Of a DNA stretch of 64,000 nt, positions 35,115-46,192 are shown piece after piece. Under the pieces are notes generated by a model. That model was given only the letters and a program-made list of their open reading frames with translations, was not told the DNA's origin and did no database searches. Source of the stretch: Hirsutella rhossiliensis (taxonomy: Eukaryota > Ascomycota > Sordariomycetes > Hypocreales > Ophiocordycipitaceae); NCBI RefSeq assembly GCF_020360975.1, contig NW_025408667.1, positions 6,820,001 through 6,884,000 on the forward strand, written 5' to 3'. Position numbers and translations under genes: made by a program. How positions within the stretch are numbered: position 1 is the stretch's first letter; every line of letters begins with the position of its first letter.

Positions 35115-35264
35115 GTTATAAGCCCGGGAGGGGATGGCATACCACCCCTCGATCCCTGAGGGGGTGTGTCGGAAGACGCGGTTGTCAGTTATATATGTCA
35201 ATTGCAGCGCACCTATCGGAGCGCGTTCTACTTTTGCCTGCGTGGCGCAATGGTCTTCGCGATA
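35115..35264. repeat. 150-bp tail on the right of Copia, with TGTCGGAAGAC ends
   Basis: Nearly free of RIP. From 35167 it runs TGTCGGAAGAC...GTCTTCGCGATA to 35264, near-palindromic ends of the kind seen on LTRs, preceded by a G-rich stretch (GAGGGGGTG) that looks like a polypurine tract on +. At about 35240-35253 CGTGGCGCAATGG resembles a tRNA A-box. It may be part of a Copia LTR or a small separate insertion; I cannot decide. Confidence 0.4.
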
Positions 35265-37060
35265 ATAAAAGCTTCGAGGTTCTTATAGACTATAGGAACC
35301 TCGAGTACTTTATAACTCGCTAGCACCTCTCGGAGCGGTAAGCCCGCTAAGCGGAGTATCTCTTATACTTTAACTTCTCGATTAAGTACTAGCTAAGGCG
35401 GGACTCCGTAGTCCTAGATACGCTTTCCTAGAGGGATTAGGACCGGCTAACGGGAGCGGATATCGAGGCCCGGGATCTATAGCTTATCTTATAAGAAGCG
35501 CTACGGACTTATATAGGAGCTTCCCTAGTAGGGGAAGGTATAGCGCTAATAGATAAGCCTTCCCCTATACCTTTACCTCGGCCCGGCGAGGAAGAATAGA
35601 CCGGCCTAGGGGCGCGTGCGGCGCGGGTATTCTAAGATAAGGTCCTCTAGCGCTTATAGGATAGGATATTATCTCTAGACCGTACCTACGAGAGCGTGCG
35701 CCGCGCTATTAAGTCATCGATGCCTCGATCTAAAGCTAAAGCGGGTATAAGTAGCCGACTATTATATTAACCTGCAGGGGCACCTACGTTAGTAAGGAGA
35801 CTATAGGTACTAGGCGCTATATACTATAAAAGCTAGGGAAGGATAGACCGCGGGCTAGACAGATGGAACGAGCTCTAGGGAAGCTAGTCTGGCTCGTCTA
35901 TAACTTTAGTATCGTAGGCTACCTAGGTAGGCAGGGCGCAGTAGTAGGCCTCGCGAGGGATTTCTACTAGCCCCTCTTATAGTACTACGTTCGCCGCTTC
36001 CTCTATAACTACGATATCTATAGCCGTACTAAGATTTAGAGGGCGTAGCTTAAAGGGCTACTTAAGTAGCTTCCGGTACCTAACCGGTTCTATATATATA
36101 TATAGATAGACTTTATAATAGACCTCTTACTTATAGAGGGCGGTAACCGCTATATATAAGTAATTAAGGACCGACTTAATAAGTTTATAGTATTAGATCT
36201 AATACTATCTATAAATATAAAGTCCTACGTAGAGCGCTTCCTATAGTACTAGGCCCGCTTATATAGCTAGCTAGCCTTTATTATAAGCGATAAGGGATCG
36301 AATTAAACTAGCCGCTTTTAATAGCACTTATACTAGCTACTTTAGATTATATAGCTACTTAGTATAGTATATTACTTATAAACCGACGGAGGGCTAGAGG
36401 GTTAACTGAAGGGCGTAGAAACACCTATAGGCCGTCGTAGCCTATAACTAAGTAGACTAGGACTATTAGCTCCCCGCGGCCTAACTTATATTAAATAGTA
36501 AACTATATACCTTTATTAAGATCCGCGATAGCCGCCGCGGCGTAAGATTAAGAGCGGCACGCTAATAAGACTAGGGCCCTAGTAGATAGGTTTATAGTAG
36601 GAGATAAGGTATAGCTAGACCTCTATAACTATAGGTTAGCACGGCTAAAGAAGAAGCTTAACTAGCTATACGCGAAGTTTACTATATAGAGGGTTATTAG
36701 CTCGTAGGTTATAGAGCTTAATAGTCTTCTAACGGGGGTTTATAATAAGATTAATATAGACCTCCTTTATAGAGCCTCCTTTAACCCGCTGCCTAGATAA
36801 GAAGTAGCGGACGCTTAACCGCCCGTAATTAAGGTAAAGGGAGAGGACGAGTTTAAGGTCGAAGAGATATAGGCCGCGCGCTAGAAAAAGGTTAGTAAGG
36901 GGAAACGCTAGGAGGTCCTCGTTAAGTAGCGCGGGTATCTCGACCTTATATAGGAACCTATATATAAGTTTACGGGAACTATAGCCCTTAATAAGTTCGA
37001 AGCCTTATTTAGAATAATAGACGAGAACGATAGACTAATAGACTACTAATAATAGCCCGG
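35265..37060 (+). pseudogene. G1 copy 3 pol, part 2 (RNase H-integrase-chromodomain)
   Basis: RNase H resumes after Copia with IDYRNLEYFITR and LLYFNFSIKY (35275-35400). The integrase zinc-binding and core region is at about 35920-36330: GAVVGLARDFY, IDFIIDLPLIEGGNRYI (first catalytic Asp) and FIISDKGSN (second). A C-terminal GPY-like part follows near 36590-36720. The chromodomain is near 36840-37010 (FKVEEI.AAR.KKVSKGKR.EVLV and TIALNKFEALF). TAG/TAA codons throughout. It ends shortly before the antisense ORF. Confidence 0.78.
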
Positions 37061-37186
37061 GCTAGGACTATAAAGTAAGTATAGCGGAGGGGGTAGTTAC
37101 GGTAATATAAGTAATATAAGCGTAATAGTATAGGTAGAGATAAAAATAGCGTTTATTATAAGGTAGAGCCCCTAGACTACCTAGGC

Positions 37187-37810
37187 CTATTCCTTATCGT
37201 TATTATTATTATTATCTTCATTATCGTCGTCCTCGTTAGCCTCCTCTTTCTTATTAGCGGCGGCGGCGGTCTCTAAGGCGCTAAGGCGGCCCTCTAAGCC
37301 TCGGCTAGTCGGCGGCTCTGGGGTAGGGGGGGGGGGGCTAGCGGCGGCGGTAGGGGTAGCGGCGGTAGCGGAGGCGGGCACGGCTAAGGGGACCGCCGAT
37401 AAGGCGACAGAGGTAGTATCCCTAGCGCCGGGTATATTAAAAGCGGAAATAAAGGAGCGGAGGAGTAAGACTTACTTAGGTATAAGGCCCTATCGCTCGA
37501 GGGCGCGGAGGTTACGGTAGGCGGCGGCGGCGGCGGTAAGCGCAGCCCCGCGCCTACTATACGAGCCGGCCTTCGCTAACGCTATGGCGAGTAGGACGGG
37601 AGGCGCCGCCTTATAGGCGCGACCGGCTCGCGCGTACTAGTAGTAGCTACCGCCGCGGCGGCGCCCGGCCTGGTCGAATAGTCGAGCTCCTATAATATAT
37701 AACGTATATAGGGGCCGAGTAAGCGGCGCCGGCCTGCCAGCGCTTATACTATAAGAGGTTAGCGGATAATGTCTAATACGCTTACCTAACTATGACTTAT
37801 AGGGTAGCGG
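37187..37810 (-). pseudogene. Antisense ORF in the 3' region of G1 copy 3
   Basis: On the minus strand a frame ending at TAG/TAA beside 37187 has an Ala/Pro-rich segment, a short heptad-like stretch (GLEGRLSALETAAAANKKEE) and an acidic, Asn-rich tail. Upstream in the same frame is a more ordered basic/Ala region (SYYQYARAGRAYKAAPPVLL, then RNLRALER.GLIPK.VLLLR). G1 copy 2 keeps this frame (44560-45170) despite length changes that are multiples of three in the Pro-rich and acidic parts. The start is unclear; upstream of about 37800 the frame is not conserved. Function unknown; the tail suggests a protein-binding or nuclear role. Confidence 0.5.
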
Positions 37811-38622
37811 AGATAGAGGCGGGGGCCGAGGGGCCGGGCGTTATAGGTAGCGGCGGGGACAGCGTCGTTACCTTAAGGGGCGACGTAAGAGCGAATAGCG
37901 TAGTAGAGGTAGCGGCGGCGGCGGTAGGAGCGGTAGTAGCGGCGCGGGTAGGAGCGGCGGTAGCGGCGGAGTCGTCGTCGGCCGCGGCTAGTACGGCGTC
38001 GACGAACGACTCCGTATACTCTAAGAAGGAGGAGGTAGGAGAGGGAGAGGCGGATATATCTATTATAGAAGTTAGTACGACGGAATACGGCCTCTTACTC
38101 TATAGGGCGTAGAACTTATTAGTTAGAGTTATTATTATTATTAGGGCTATTATTGCTATTACCGCTATTACTATAAGTATATATTAATAAAGCGGCCTAT
38201 ATAGCTAAGAACGGACTAACGCCTTAAGTAGAGCGGAACTTACCTATTAATACTATTACTATAGTTAAAGAAGGGAGAAAAGGAAAAGAAAGGGGAAGGG
38301 GGGGATGCCGTTTTATATACCCCTTAGTAGAGGATGCTACCTAAGGTAGAGGGGACGGGCAACCTAAGGCTTACGTAGGTCTAGACTAGCCGCCGGCTAC
38401 TTAGAGGCGTATATAATAGGTTATACCCCTATTTAAACGGCTAGCCGGCCGATAAGTATAGAGCTAAGTCCTAGCTGCCTAAGCTAACGGGCGCGGGGAT
38501 AATAAGGCTAGTAGGGCCGGCCTTATTAACGGGAAAGGGTAGGGAAGAGCTCGCGGTATAGGCCTAATTATATAGGAGCCGTTAATAAGGTAGCGCTACG
38601 CCGCGCTTAAGGGAGGGCATTA
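37811..38622. other. GC-rich and AT-rich 3' non-coding region of G1 copy 3
   Basis: 37811-38110 is GCG/GTA-rich low complexity that happens to be open on + (a 106-codon frame at 37792-38112), but copy 2 has single-base length differences near its start (45170-45195), so I do not call it a gene. 38110-38622 contains ATTATT repeats and a GAAAAGAAAGGGGAAGGGGG purine tract at about 38280-38305; no ORF. Confidence 0.45.
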
Positions 38623-38808
38623 TATAAGAGTCTTTAACTATTATAGGTAATAGGCTTAGGCCGCGGCCTAAGCTATATAGTTATATATAGAGGGCCGGAT
38701 CCTATAAGTATAGGGGCGGGCTAGCCGCGTATAGAAGAGCTCTATATAGCTTATTAATATTATCTTATAGACGGCACCTATATATACGCCTCTACCTACT
38801 CTATAATA
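38623..38808 (+). repeat. 3' LTR of G1 copy 3
   Basis: 186 bp direct repeat of 25919-26104; followed by the GTTCC duplication. Confidence 0.9.
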
Positions 38809-38813
38809 GTTCC

Positions 38814-39740
38814 GCGGAGTAAGCTAGGGATTAGTATTACTAGTTTATTAGCGTATTCCGGTCTATAGATAGCTACCTATTTTAGGGAATCGATAAATCG
38901 ATCGACGCTTCTATATATAATTATTTTCTTAGTTTCTTTAAGGACGTTAAACGTTATATTAAAGGAGCTAGCAAGGTTAAACTTCCCTATATCTTTTAGT
39001 TTAATATATACTATAGGTGCTTAAGGAGGGTTTATAGTAGTATTATCCTTAGTTTCTCTTACTATAGCTTTTACTAGTAGTCTTATAAGAGCTTCTTCCG
39101 TAATTAAACTTACTAGCTAGTTCGCTAGGGTTATTATCGCGAACGTGCCGCTAAGGGTAGTATTATTTAAAGGTTCTTCCTTATTTTATTCGTTATAGTT
39201 TAGCGAACTTCTTAGCGAACTTCTAAGGCTTTATCCTTCCGATAAAGGTAGTTAAGGCAGGGCGGGGGAAGCTATATTATACCGATTTCCGTGCGGCTCT
39301 ATTACTTATAGCTAATATTACTTTATCGCTAGAACGTATTCTAGGTTATTAATTCGTTCTTATAGGCTTTAACGATCGGCTAGGTAAGCTAGTAAGTTAT
39401 ATCGTAGAAGTTCCGCTCTTAATTCCTTTAAGCGTTATTCTTACCGCTAGGGTAAGCGATCTAGCTATCTTTTATTTCTATAGGCACTTAATAGGAAATA
39501 TCCTAGGAATAGGTATCTTTCTAACCGCTAATAAAAGCTCTATAATACTTAGGCTTTAATACGTCGAAGTTCTATCTCTATCTAAAGTTCCCTAAGTAGT
39601 TCTTTTATAAAAAGAGATTAGGAAGCTAGTATCTATTAGTATATAAGTAGGAGCTTTCTTCTTAAGAAGATATCGGGGTTTATAGGTTAAGGTTAACTTA
39701 TCCCTTTCCTTATTCTTTATCTTCTATTCTACTAAATATA
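38814..39740 (-). pseudogene. G3 gag remnant, N-terminal part
   Basis: Minus strand, between G1 copy 3 and the G3 5' LTR in element sense. From about 39740 one frame is coherent for roughly 190 codons apart from TAG/TAA: basic stretches (YKPRYLLKKKAP), IDTSFLISFYKR, then RSLTLAVRITLKGIK and RPALTTFIGRIKP. Position after the 5' LTR suggests Gag. It shows no recognisable motif, so it could be another leader-region protein. It continues at 25918 after the G1 insertion. Confidence 0.45.
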
Positions 39741-39786
39741 GACTTTAAGGGAATAGATATTTAAGGGAATTAGAATTACTACTATT

Positions 39787-40492
39787 TATTATATACTAGT
39801 CCCTCGGTATAGGGCTAGTACGTTAACCTTACCGTTTACCTAGATCTAGTATAGGTTTAATAGGTAATTAAACAGACTAGCTACTATATATAATTAAACG
39901 TATTATATAGACTAGCTACTATACGTTATTACGCGCGTTAAATATAGACTAGCTACTAGTCTTATAAGTTAAAGTAAGAGTAGTAATAACTATCTATATT
40001 CTTCTCTACCCGCTTAAGATCTAATAGGTTCTCTATCCTCTATATATACTATAGCGAGCGTAAGACCTTACTTAGGGCTTTAACTAAGTAATATCTTAAC
40101 CTTATAATCGTGCGATAGTAGTATAGTATATTAGCGGTATTTCCTAGTATTTTCCTTAGGTAAGTATAGGTATTTCTCTATAATTTCCTCGCTATATTCT
40201 TATAGTAACTTTTTAGGGAAATATTAGTATAGTCCTTAAGGAACTATTATTACTTAGGAAATTATAGTATATTCCCCGTATAATATATCCTTAAGGGAAA
40301 TCTCTATAAAATATCTATATAATCCGCTTAGTTATTATTTCTAGGAATTCTAGGTAATTTCCTAGAGTTTACCCGGTAGCTTTTAGGTTCTTTCTTCTAC
40401 GGGGAGCCTTAAGGAGTTAGGGGTAACTTCCTTAAGGGAAGTAAATATCGTTCCGGGTACCTAGATTATCGACTATAGGGTGTCCCGTAATA
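39787..40492 (-). repeat. Right LTR of G3 (5' LTR in element sense)
   Basis: 706 bp direct repeat of 6246-6951, ending at the CTATA duplication (40493-40497). Confidence 0.9.
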
Positions 40493-40599
40493 CTATAGTA
40501 GTTTAAGTAGTAAAGATTAAACCGCTCCTTACCTTAAACGATAAAGAGGACTCTACTCCCTTAGGCTTAAAGGAAAAAGAGTAGCTCTAGAGTAAAGAT

Positions 40600-43500
40600 A
40601 GGCTTTAGAGCCTTAATTACTAGTACTAGTAAAGGAAAAGGAGGAATTATCCGCTTATATAAAAGAGGAGCTTACTTTAATATAGGTTATAGTTAATAAC
40701 TCCTTACTTATTACTACTTTTATAGACGAGGGCTATTAGTACTACGCCGTAGTTAACGAGGCGCTTATATAAGAGATATAAGTACTAGTAGAAAAGATCG
40801 CCTTAAGGCGAGTAAAGGGCGCCTTAAGCGCGATAAAAGGTATAGTAATTAAGGGTATTATATAGCTAGCTATAAAGGTTAATAGTTACTATAAGCTTAT
40901 TATAGCCTATATAATCCCTTAACTAGAGTTTCCCTTAATCCTTAGGAAACCTTAGTTATTATATATAGAGTTATACTTAGTTTTATACTAAAAGAAGCTA
41001 TAGTTTAGGCCTATATAATAATAGGTCCGCTATAATAATAGTTCTATAAGCGTAGGACTAAGCGTATAAGCTTTATACTTAGTATAAGAAGTCCTTACCT
41101 TTATCTTTATAGGAACTATATAATAGTTAAAGTAAGAGGAAGGCTAGGTAGTAGCTAATATAGTAGTTTATATAGTTAGCTTAGCGGATATCGATAAAGC
41201 CCTTTAAGTAAAAAAGCTAAAGTCGCCTTTTAAGCTATAGTAGTAGATACTAAAGCGCTTTTACGACCTCCTACTACTATTTAAGTCCTAAGAAGCGGAT
41301 AAGCTTAACCTATTTAAGCTAAGGGTAGACTATAAGATCGTACTCTATACTAATAAAAAGGGGTAAGAACTACCTATACTATTTAGACCGCTATATAGTA
41401 TATTATATATAGAGCTACTAGTACTAAAGAAGACGCTAAGGGACCTCCTAGATAAGGGTTTTATTTAAGTAAGTAGCTTTAAAGTAAGAGCGCTAGTCCT
41501 ATTTATATATAAACTAAAGGGTAGGATATAGTTCTATTATAACTATAAGGCTCTAAATATAATTATAAGGCTATACCGCTACCCCTTACCCTTAATCTTA
41601 GATATACTCTATAACCTTTTAAAGGTAAAGTAGTTTATAAAGCTAGATATAAAATAAGCGTTCTATAAGGTATAGATCTTAGAGGGTAATAAGTAGAAAA
41701 CAGCGTTCTATATACGCTATAGCTTATTTAAGTAGCTTATAACGCCCTTTAGCCTCTTAGGAACGCCTACTACCTTTTAGTATTATATTAATAATATACT
41801 TTAGGACTTCCTTAATAAGTTCGCCTTTATATATATAAATAATATCCTTATCTATATAAGCGGCTCTTATAAGGACTATATATAGAAAGTATAGAGGGTC
41901 CTAGAGCGCCTTTAACTTTATAAGCTCTACCTTAACTTAAATAAGTATAAATTTAGGGTTAAGAGGGTTAAGTACCTAGGCTTTATTATTTATATAAGCG
42001 TAGGTATATAGGTAGATCCTATAAAGATCTAGGCGATTTAAGACTAAGCTGCCTTAACTATATAGATAGGTATATAAAGCTTCCTTAGGTTCGCGAACTA
42101 TTATAGGATATTTATTAAGGGCTTCTCTTATATTATAATACCCCTAAATAAGATTACTAAGAAGTAGACCGCTTTTTACTAGGGGCCTATATAGGAAGGA
42201 GCGTTCTATATACTTAAGGACCTATTCTCTTAAGCCTTAATACTACTTTAATAGGACTTTAACCGGTCTATATTAGTTAAAGCGGACTATAGCGGCTAGG
42301 CACTTAAAAGAACGCTCTCTTAAAAGGTAAATAAGTAAAAGTAACTAATAGCGTTCTACTCTTATAAGCTAACCTTAGTAAAGTAGAATTACGCTATTTA
42401 TAATAAGGAGATACTAGCGATTATTAGCTACCTTAAGTAATAGTAAGCGAAGCTCTAAAGCTATAAAAGCTTTAAGGTTCTTATAAACTATAGGAACCTT
42501 AAGTACTTTATAACTTACTAGTACCTCTTAGAGCGGTAAGCCCGCTAAGCGGAGTATCTTTTATACTTTAACTTTTTAATTAAGTACCGCCTTAGGTAGG
42601 ACTCTATAGTCCTAAACGTGCTTTCTTAAAGGGATTAAGACCGGCTAATAGGAGCGGATATTAAGGCCTAGGATCTATAGCTTATCCTATAGGAAGTACT
42701 ATAGACTTATATAGGAGCTTCTTTAGTAGAGGAAGACGTAGTACTAGCGAATAAGCTTCCCCTTATACTCTTACCTTAGTTTAGTAAAGAGAGATAGACC
42801 GGCCTAAGGGCGTATATAGTATAAGTATTCTAAGATAAGGCCCTTTAACGCTTATAGGATAGGATAGCGGCTCTAGACGATACTTATAAAGGTATACGCC
42901 GCGCTATTAAGTCCGGCGCTTAACGCTTAGATTTAAAGCTAAAGCTAAAAGTATAGGTAGCCGACTACTATATTAACCTACGGGGGTATCTACGCTAGCG
43001 GGGGAGACTATAAGTACTAGGTATACTATATACTATAGAAGCTAAGGAGAAAGAGGGACCGCTAGAGCTAAATAAATAAAATAAGCTCTAAGGGAGGCTA
43101 GTTTAACTTATCTATAACTTTAGTATTATAGGTTACCTAGGTAAATAAGGTATAGTAATAGGCCTTATAAGGGACTTTTACTAGCCCCTCTTATAGTACT
43201 ACGTTCGTCGCTTCCTTTATAACTATAATATCTATAGCTATATAAAGATCTAAAGGGTATAGCTTAAAGGGCTATTAAAATAGCTTTTAGTACTAGACCG
43301 GTTCTATATATATATATAAATAGACTTTATAATAGACCTCCCGCTTATAGAGGGCGGTAACCGCTATATATAAGTAATTAAAGACCGACTTAGTAAATTA
43401 GTAGTATTAAAGCTAATACCGTTTATAGATATAAAAGCTTATATAAAGCGCTTCCTTTAGTACTAGGCCCGCTTATATAGCTAGCTAGTCTTTATTATAA

Positions 43501-44440
43501 GCGATAAAGGGTCGAACTAAACTAGCCGCTTTTAGTAGTACTTATACTAGCTACTTTAGATTATATAGCTACTTAGTATAGCTTATTACCTATAGACTAA
43601 CGAGGGACCTAAGAAGGTTAACTAAGAAGCATAGGTATACCTATAGGTAGTTATAGCCTATAACTAAGTAGACTAAGACCGCTAGCTCCCTACTACTTAG
43701 CTCGCGCTAAATAGTAAACTATAAACCTTTATTAAGATAGCCCCTTTCTTTATAATATATAGCTTTAAGCCGCCCTCCTTAATCTTATTTACTATAGATA
43801 TAGTAGCGGAGTAGTATAGTAATATATTACTAGAAAGCTACGCTTTTATATTTATATAAAAGCTATAAGAAACTATAGAATATTATTAATTTATAATAGC
43901 CGCTATAGTATAGGATTAAGAGTAGCACGCTAATAAGACTAAGGCGCTAGTAGATAGGTTTATAATAAGAGATAAAATATAGCTCGACCTCTATAACTAT
44001 AAGTTAGTATAACTAAAGAAAAAGCTAGACTAACTATATATAAAGTTTATAGTATAAAAGGTCGTTAGCCTATAAGTAGTTAAGCTTAATAGTCTCTTAA
44101 TAGGGGTCTATAATAAGGTTAACGTTAACCTCCTTTACTAAGCCTCCTTTAACCTACTACTAAGATAAGAAGTAGCGGACGCTTAACCGCTTATATTTAA
44201 GGTAAAAGGGGATAATAAATTTAAGGTTAAAGAAATATAGGCTATACGCTAAAAGAAGGTAGGCTAAGGGAAACGCTAAGAGGTTCTCGTTAAGTAGCGC
44301 GGGTACTTCGACCTTATATAGGAACCTATATATAAGTTTATAAGAGCTATAGCCCTTAATAAGTTTAAGGCCCTATATAAACTAATAAGCAAGAATAATA
44401 AACTAGCGGACTATTAATAGCGGCCTAAGCTAAGACTATA
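40600..44440 (+). pseudogene. G1 copy 2 pol remnant
   Basis: Continuation of G1 copy 2 after G3. Colinear with copy 3: protease near 40680-40740, RT about 41340-42040 with the active box at 41832-41843 reading Tyr-Ile-Asn-Asn (both Asp lost), uninterrupted RNase H across 42360-42560 (the empty Copia site is near 42455), integrase about 43130-43680, chromodomain near 44200-44390. It is more heavily mutated than copy 3, with many CG sites also changed. Confidence 0.78.
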
Positions 44441-44559
44441 AAGTAAGTAAAGTAAAAGGGGTAATTATAGTAATATAAGTAATATAAGCGTAATAGTATA
44501 AGTAAAGATAAAAATAGCGTTTATTATAAAGCAAAGCCCTTAAACTACCTAGGCTTATT

Positions 44560-45170
44560 CCTTATCGTTATCGTTACCCTTATTATTATCTTTATTATTA
44601 TTATCCTTATTAGCCTCCTCCTTTTTATTAGTAGCGGCGGCGGTCTCTAAAGTACTAAAGCGGCCCTTTAAGCCTATAAGCTAGTTAGCGGCGGCTAGCG
44701 GCGGTAGTAGGGGTAGCGGCGGTAGTAAAGGCGGGCACGGCTAAGGGGACCGCCGATAAGGCGATAGAGGCGGTATCCCTAGCGCCGGGTATATTAAAGG
44801 CGGAAGTAAGGGAGTAGAGGAGTAAGGACCTACTTAGGTATAAGGCCCTATCGCTCGAGGGTATAGAGGTTATAGTAGGCGGCGGCGGCGGCGGTAAGGC
44901 GCTTCTTAGTAGCCCCCTATACCTACCTATACGAGCTAGCCTTCTAAGCTAACGCCGTAGCGACTAAGATAGGAGGCGAGCCTTATAAGCGCGGCCGGCG
45001 CGCGCGTACTAGTAGTAGCTACCGCTATAGCGGCGCCTAGCTTAGTTAAAGTAGTCGGGCTCCTATAACGTATAATATATATAGGGGGCCGAGCGGGCGG
45101 CGCTAGCCTATACTTAGCGCCTATACTATAGGAGGTTAGCGGATAATATTTATTATACTTACTTAACTAT
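44560..45170 (-). pseudogene. Antisense ORF in the 3' region of G1 copy 2
   Basis: Counterpart of 37187-37810. The minus-strand end reads STLETAAATNKKEEANK then an Asn/Lys/Asp tail and a stop, in the same frame as copy 3 although the tail is two residues longer and the Pro-rich part six shorter. Frame conservation across in-frame indels supports a former gene. Confidence 0.5.
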
Positions 45171-46001
45171 AGACTTATAGGGGTAGTAGAGATAGAGGCG
45201 GAGGCTAAGAGGCCGGGCGTTATAGGTAGCGGTAGGGACGGCGTCGTTACCCTAAGGGGCAACGTAAGGGCGAATAGCGTAGTAGAGGCAGCGGTAGCGG
45301 CGGTAAGAGCGGTAGTAGCGGCGCGGGTAAGAGCGGCGGTAGCGGCAGAGTCGTCGTCGGCCGCGGCTAGTATAGCGTCGACGAACGACTCTATATACTC
45401 TAAGAAAGAGGAGGTAAGAGAGGGAGAGGTAGATATATCTATCGCGGAAGTTAGCTTAACGGAATATAGCCTTTTACTTAATAAGGCGCGGAACTTATTA
45501 ATTAAAGTTATTATTATTATTAAGGCCGTTATTATTACTATTACTACTACTATAAGTATACGTTAATAAAGCGGCCTATATAGCTAGGAATAGACTAACG
45601 CCTTAAGTAAAGTAGAACTTACCTATTAATACTATTACTATAGTTAAAGAAAGGAAAGAAAGAAGGAAAAAAGGAAGGGAGGGATACCGCTTTATATACC
45701 CCTTAGTAAAAGATACTACTTAAGGTAGAGGGGGCGGGCAACCTAAGGTATATATAGGTCCGGACCGGCTGCTAGCTACTTAGGGGCGTATATAATAGGT
45801 TGCGCCCCTATTTAAATAGCTAGCCGGCTAATAAGTATAAAGCTAGGTTCCGGCTACCTAAGCTAATAGGCGCGGGGATAATAGGGCTAGTAGGGCTAGC
45901 TCGATTAATAGGAAAAGGTAAGGAAGAGCTAGCGGTATAGGCCTAATTATATAAGAGCCGTTAATAAGGTAGCCTTATACCGCGCTTAAAAGAAGGTATT
46001 A
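45171..46001. other. 3' non-coding region of G1 copy 2
   Basis: GCG/GTA-rich low complexity, then ATTATT runs and a purine tract (around 45655-45690), as in copy 3. No ORF. Confidence 0.45.
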
Positions 46002-46187
46002 TATAAGAGTCTTTAATTATTATAGGTAATAGGCTTAAGCTATAGCCTAAGCTATATAGTTATATATAGAGAGCTAGATCCTATATATATAAGGGCGGGC
46101 TAGCCGCGTATAAAAGAGCTCTATATAGCTTATTAATATTATCTTATAGACGGTACCTATATATATACCTCTACTTACTTTATAATA
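46002..46187 (+). repeat. 3' LTR of G1 copy 2
   Basis: 186 bp direct repeat of 4981-5166; outer G2 sequence resumes at 46188 with CTAAT. Confidence 0.9.
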
Positions 46188-46192
46188 CTAAT

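Larger units (their letters stand above)
29154..35264 (-). mobile_element. Ty1/Copia retrotransposon with inverted end repeats
   Basis: 6111 bp inserted in the RNase H region of G1 copy 3, with ATAAA on each side (29149-29153 and 35265-35269). Gag-pol remnants read on the minus strand. Its 237-bp end repeats (29154-29390 and 34878-35114) are inverted rather than direct, and the right end carries a further 150 bp (35115-35264) absent from the left. RIP is moderate: many CA and TG remain, and differences between the two 237-bp repeats are CA/TG to TA transitions. Confidence 0.82.
25919..38808 (+). mobile_element. G1 copy 3: chromovirus with perfect target duplication, split by Copia
   Basis: LTRs of 186 bp at 25919-26104 and 38623-38808; duplication GTTCC at 25914-25918 and 38809-38813 inside G3. 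The internal region reads gag, protease, RT, RNase H, integrase, chromodomain on +, then a GC-rich 3' region. Copia enters within RNase H (29153/35265). It retains more CG, CA and TG than copies 1 and 2, in line with being deeper in the nest. A purine tract (AAGGGAGGG) precedes the 3' LTR. Confidence 0.92.
6246..40492 (-). mobile_element. G3: large Ty3/Gypsy chromovirus holding four insertions
   Basis: Two 706-bp LTRs (6246-6951 and 39787-40492) are flanked by a perfect target duplication CTATA (6241-6245 and 40493-40497) inside G1 copy 2. RT, integrase and chromodomain all read on the minus strand, so gag is at the right end and an extra ORF at the left. Removing the inner G2, two Fot1/pogo-type elements and G1 copy 3 leaves about 9.8 kb, long for a fungal Gypsy element. 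Mutation is milder than in its host element: many CG and some CA/TG remain. Confidence 0.88.
4981..46187 (+). mobile_element. G1 copy 2: chromovirus, split by G3
   Basis: The 186-bp LTRs lie at 4981-5166 and 46002-46187. The target duplication in outer G2 is TTAAT (4976-4980) and CTAAT (46188-46192), one C-to-T difference. The internal sequence is split at CTATA: 5167-6245 continues at 40493-46001, colinear with copy 3 (27187 onward). Without the insert the element is about 7.0 kb with gag-pol-chromodomain order on +. Confidence 0.9.

Noticed and set aside
34974..35201. 75-codon open frame on the minus strand
   Set aside because: It lies across the 237-bp Copia end repeat and its unpaired tail. 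The matching repeat at 29154-29390 has no coding role, and openness reflects low RIP.
35236..35264. Possible tRNA 5' half
   Set aside because: Only an A-box-like stretch is visible; no acceptor stem, anticodon arm or B-box follows before G1 sequence resumes.
37324..37337. Run of G residues
   Set aside because: It encodes the Pro-rich part of the antisense G1 ORF on the other strand and varies between copies; treated as low complexity.
37792..38112. 106-codon open frame on + in the G1 3' region
   Set aside because: Composed of GCG/GTA low complexity; copy 2 has single-base length differences near its start, so the frame is not conserved.
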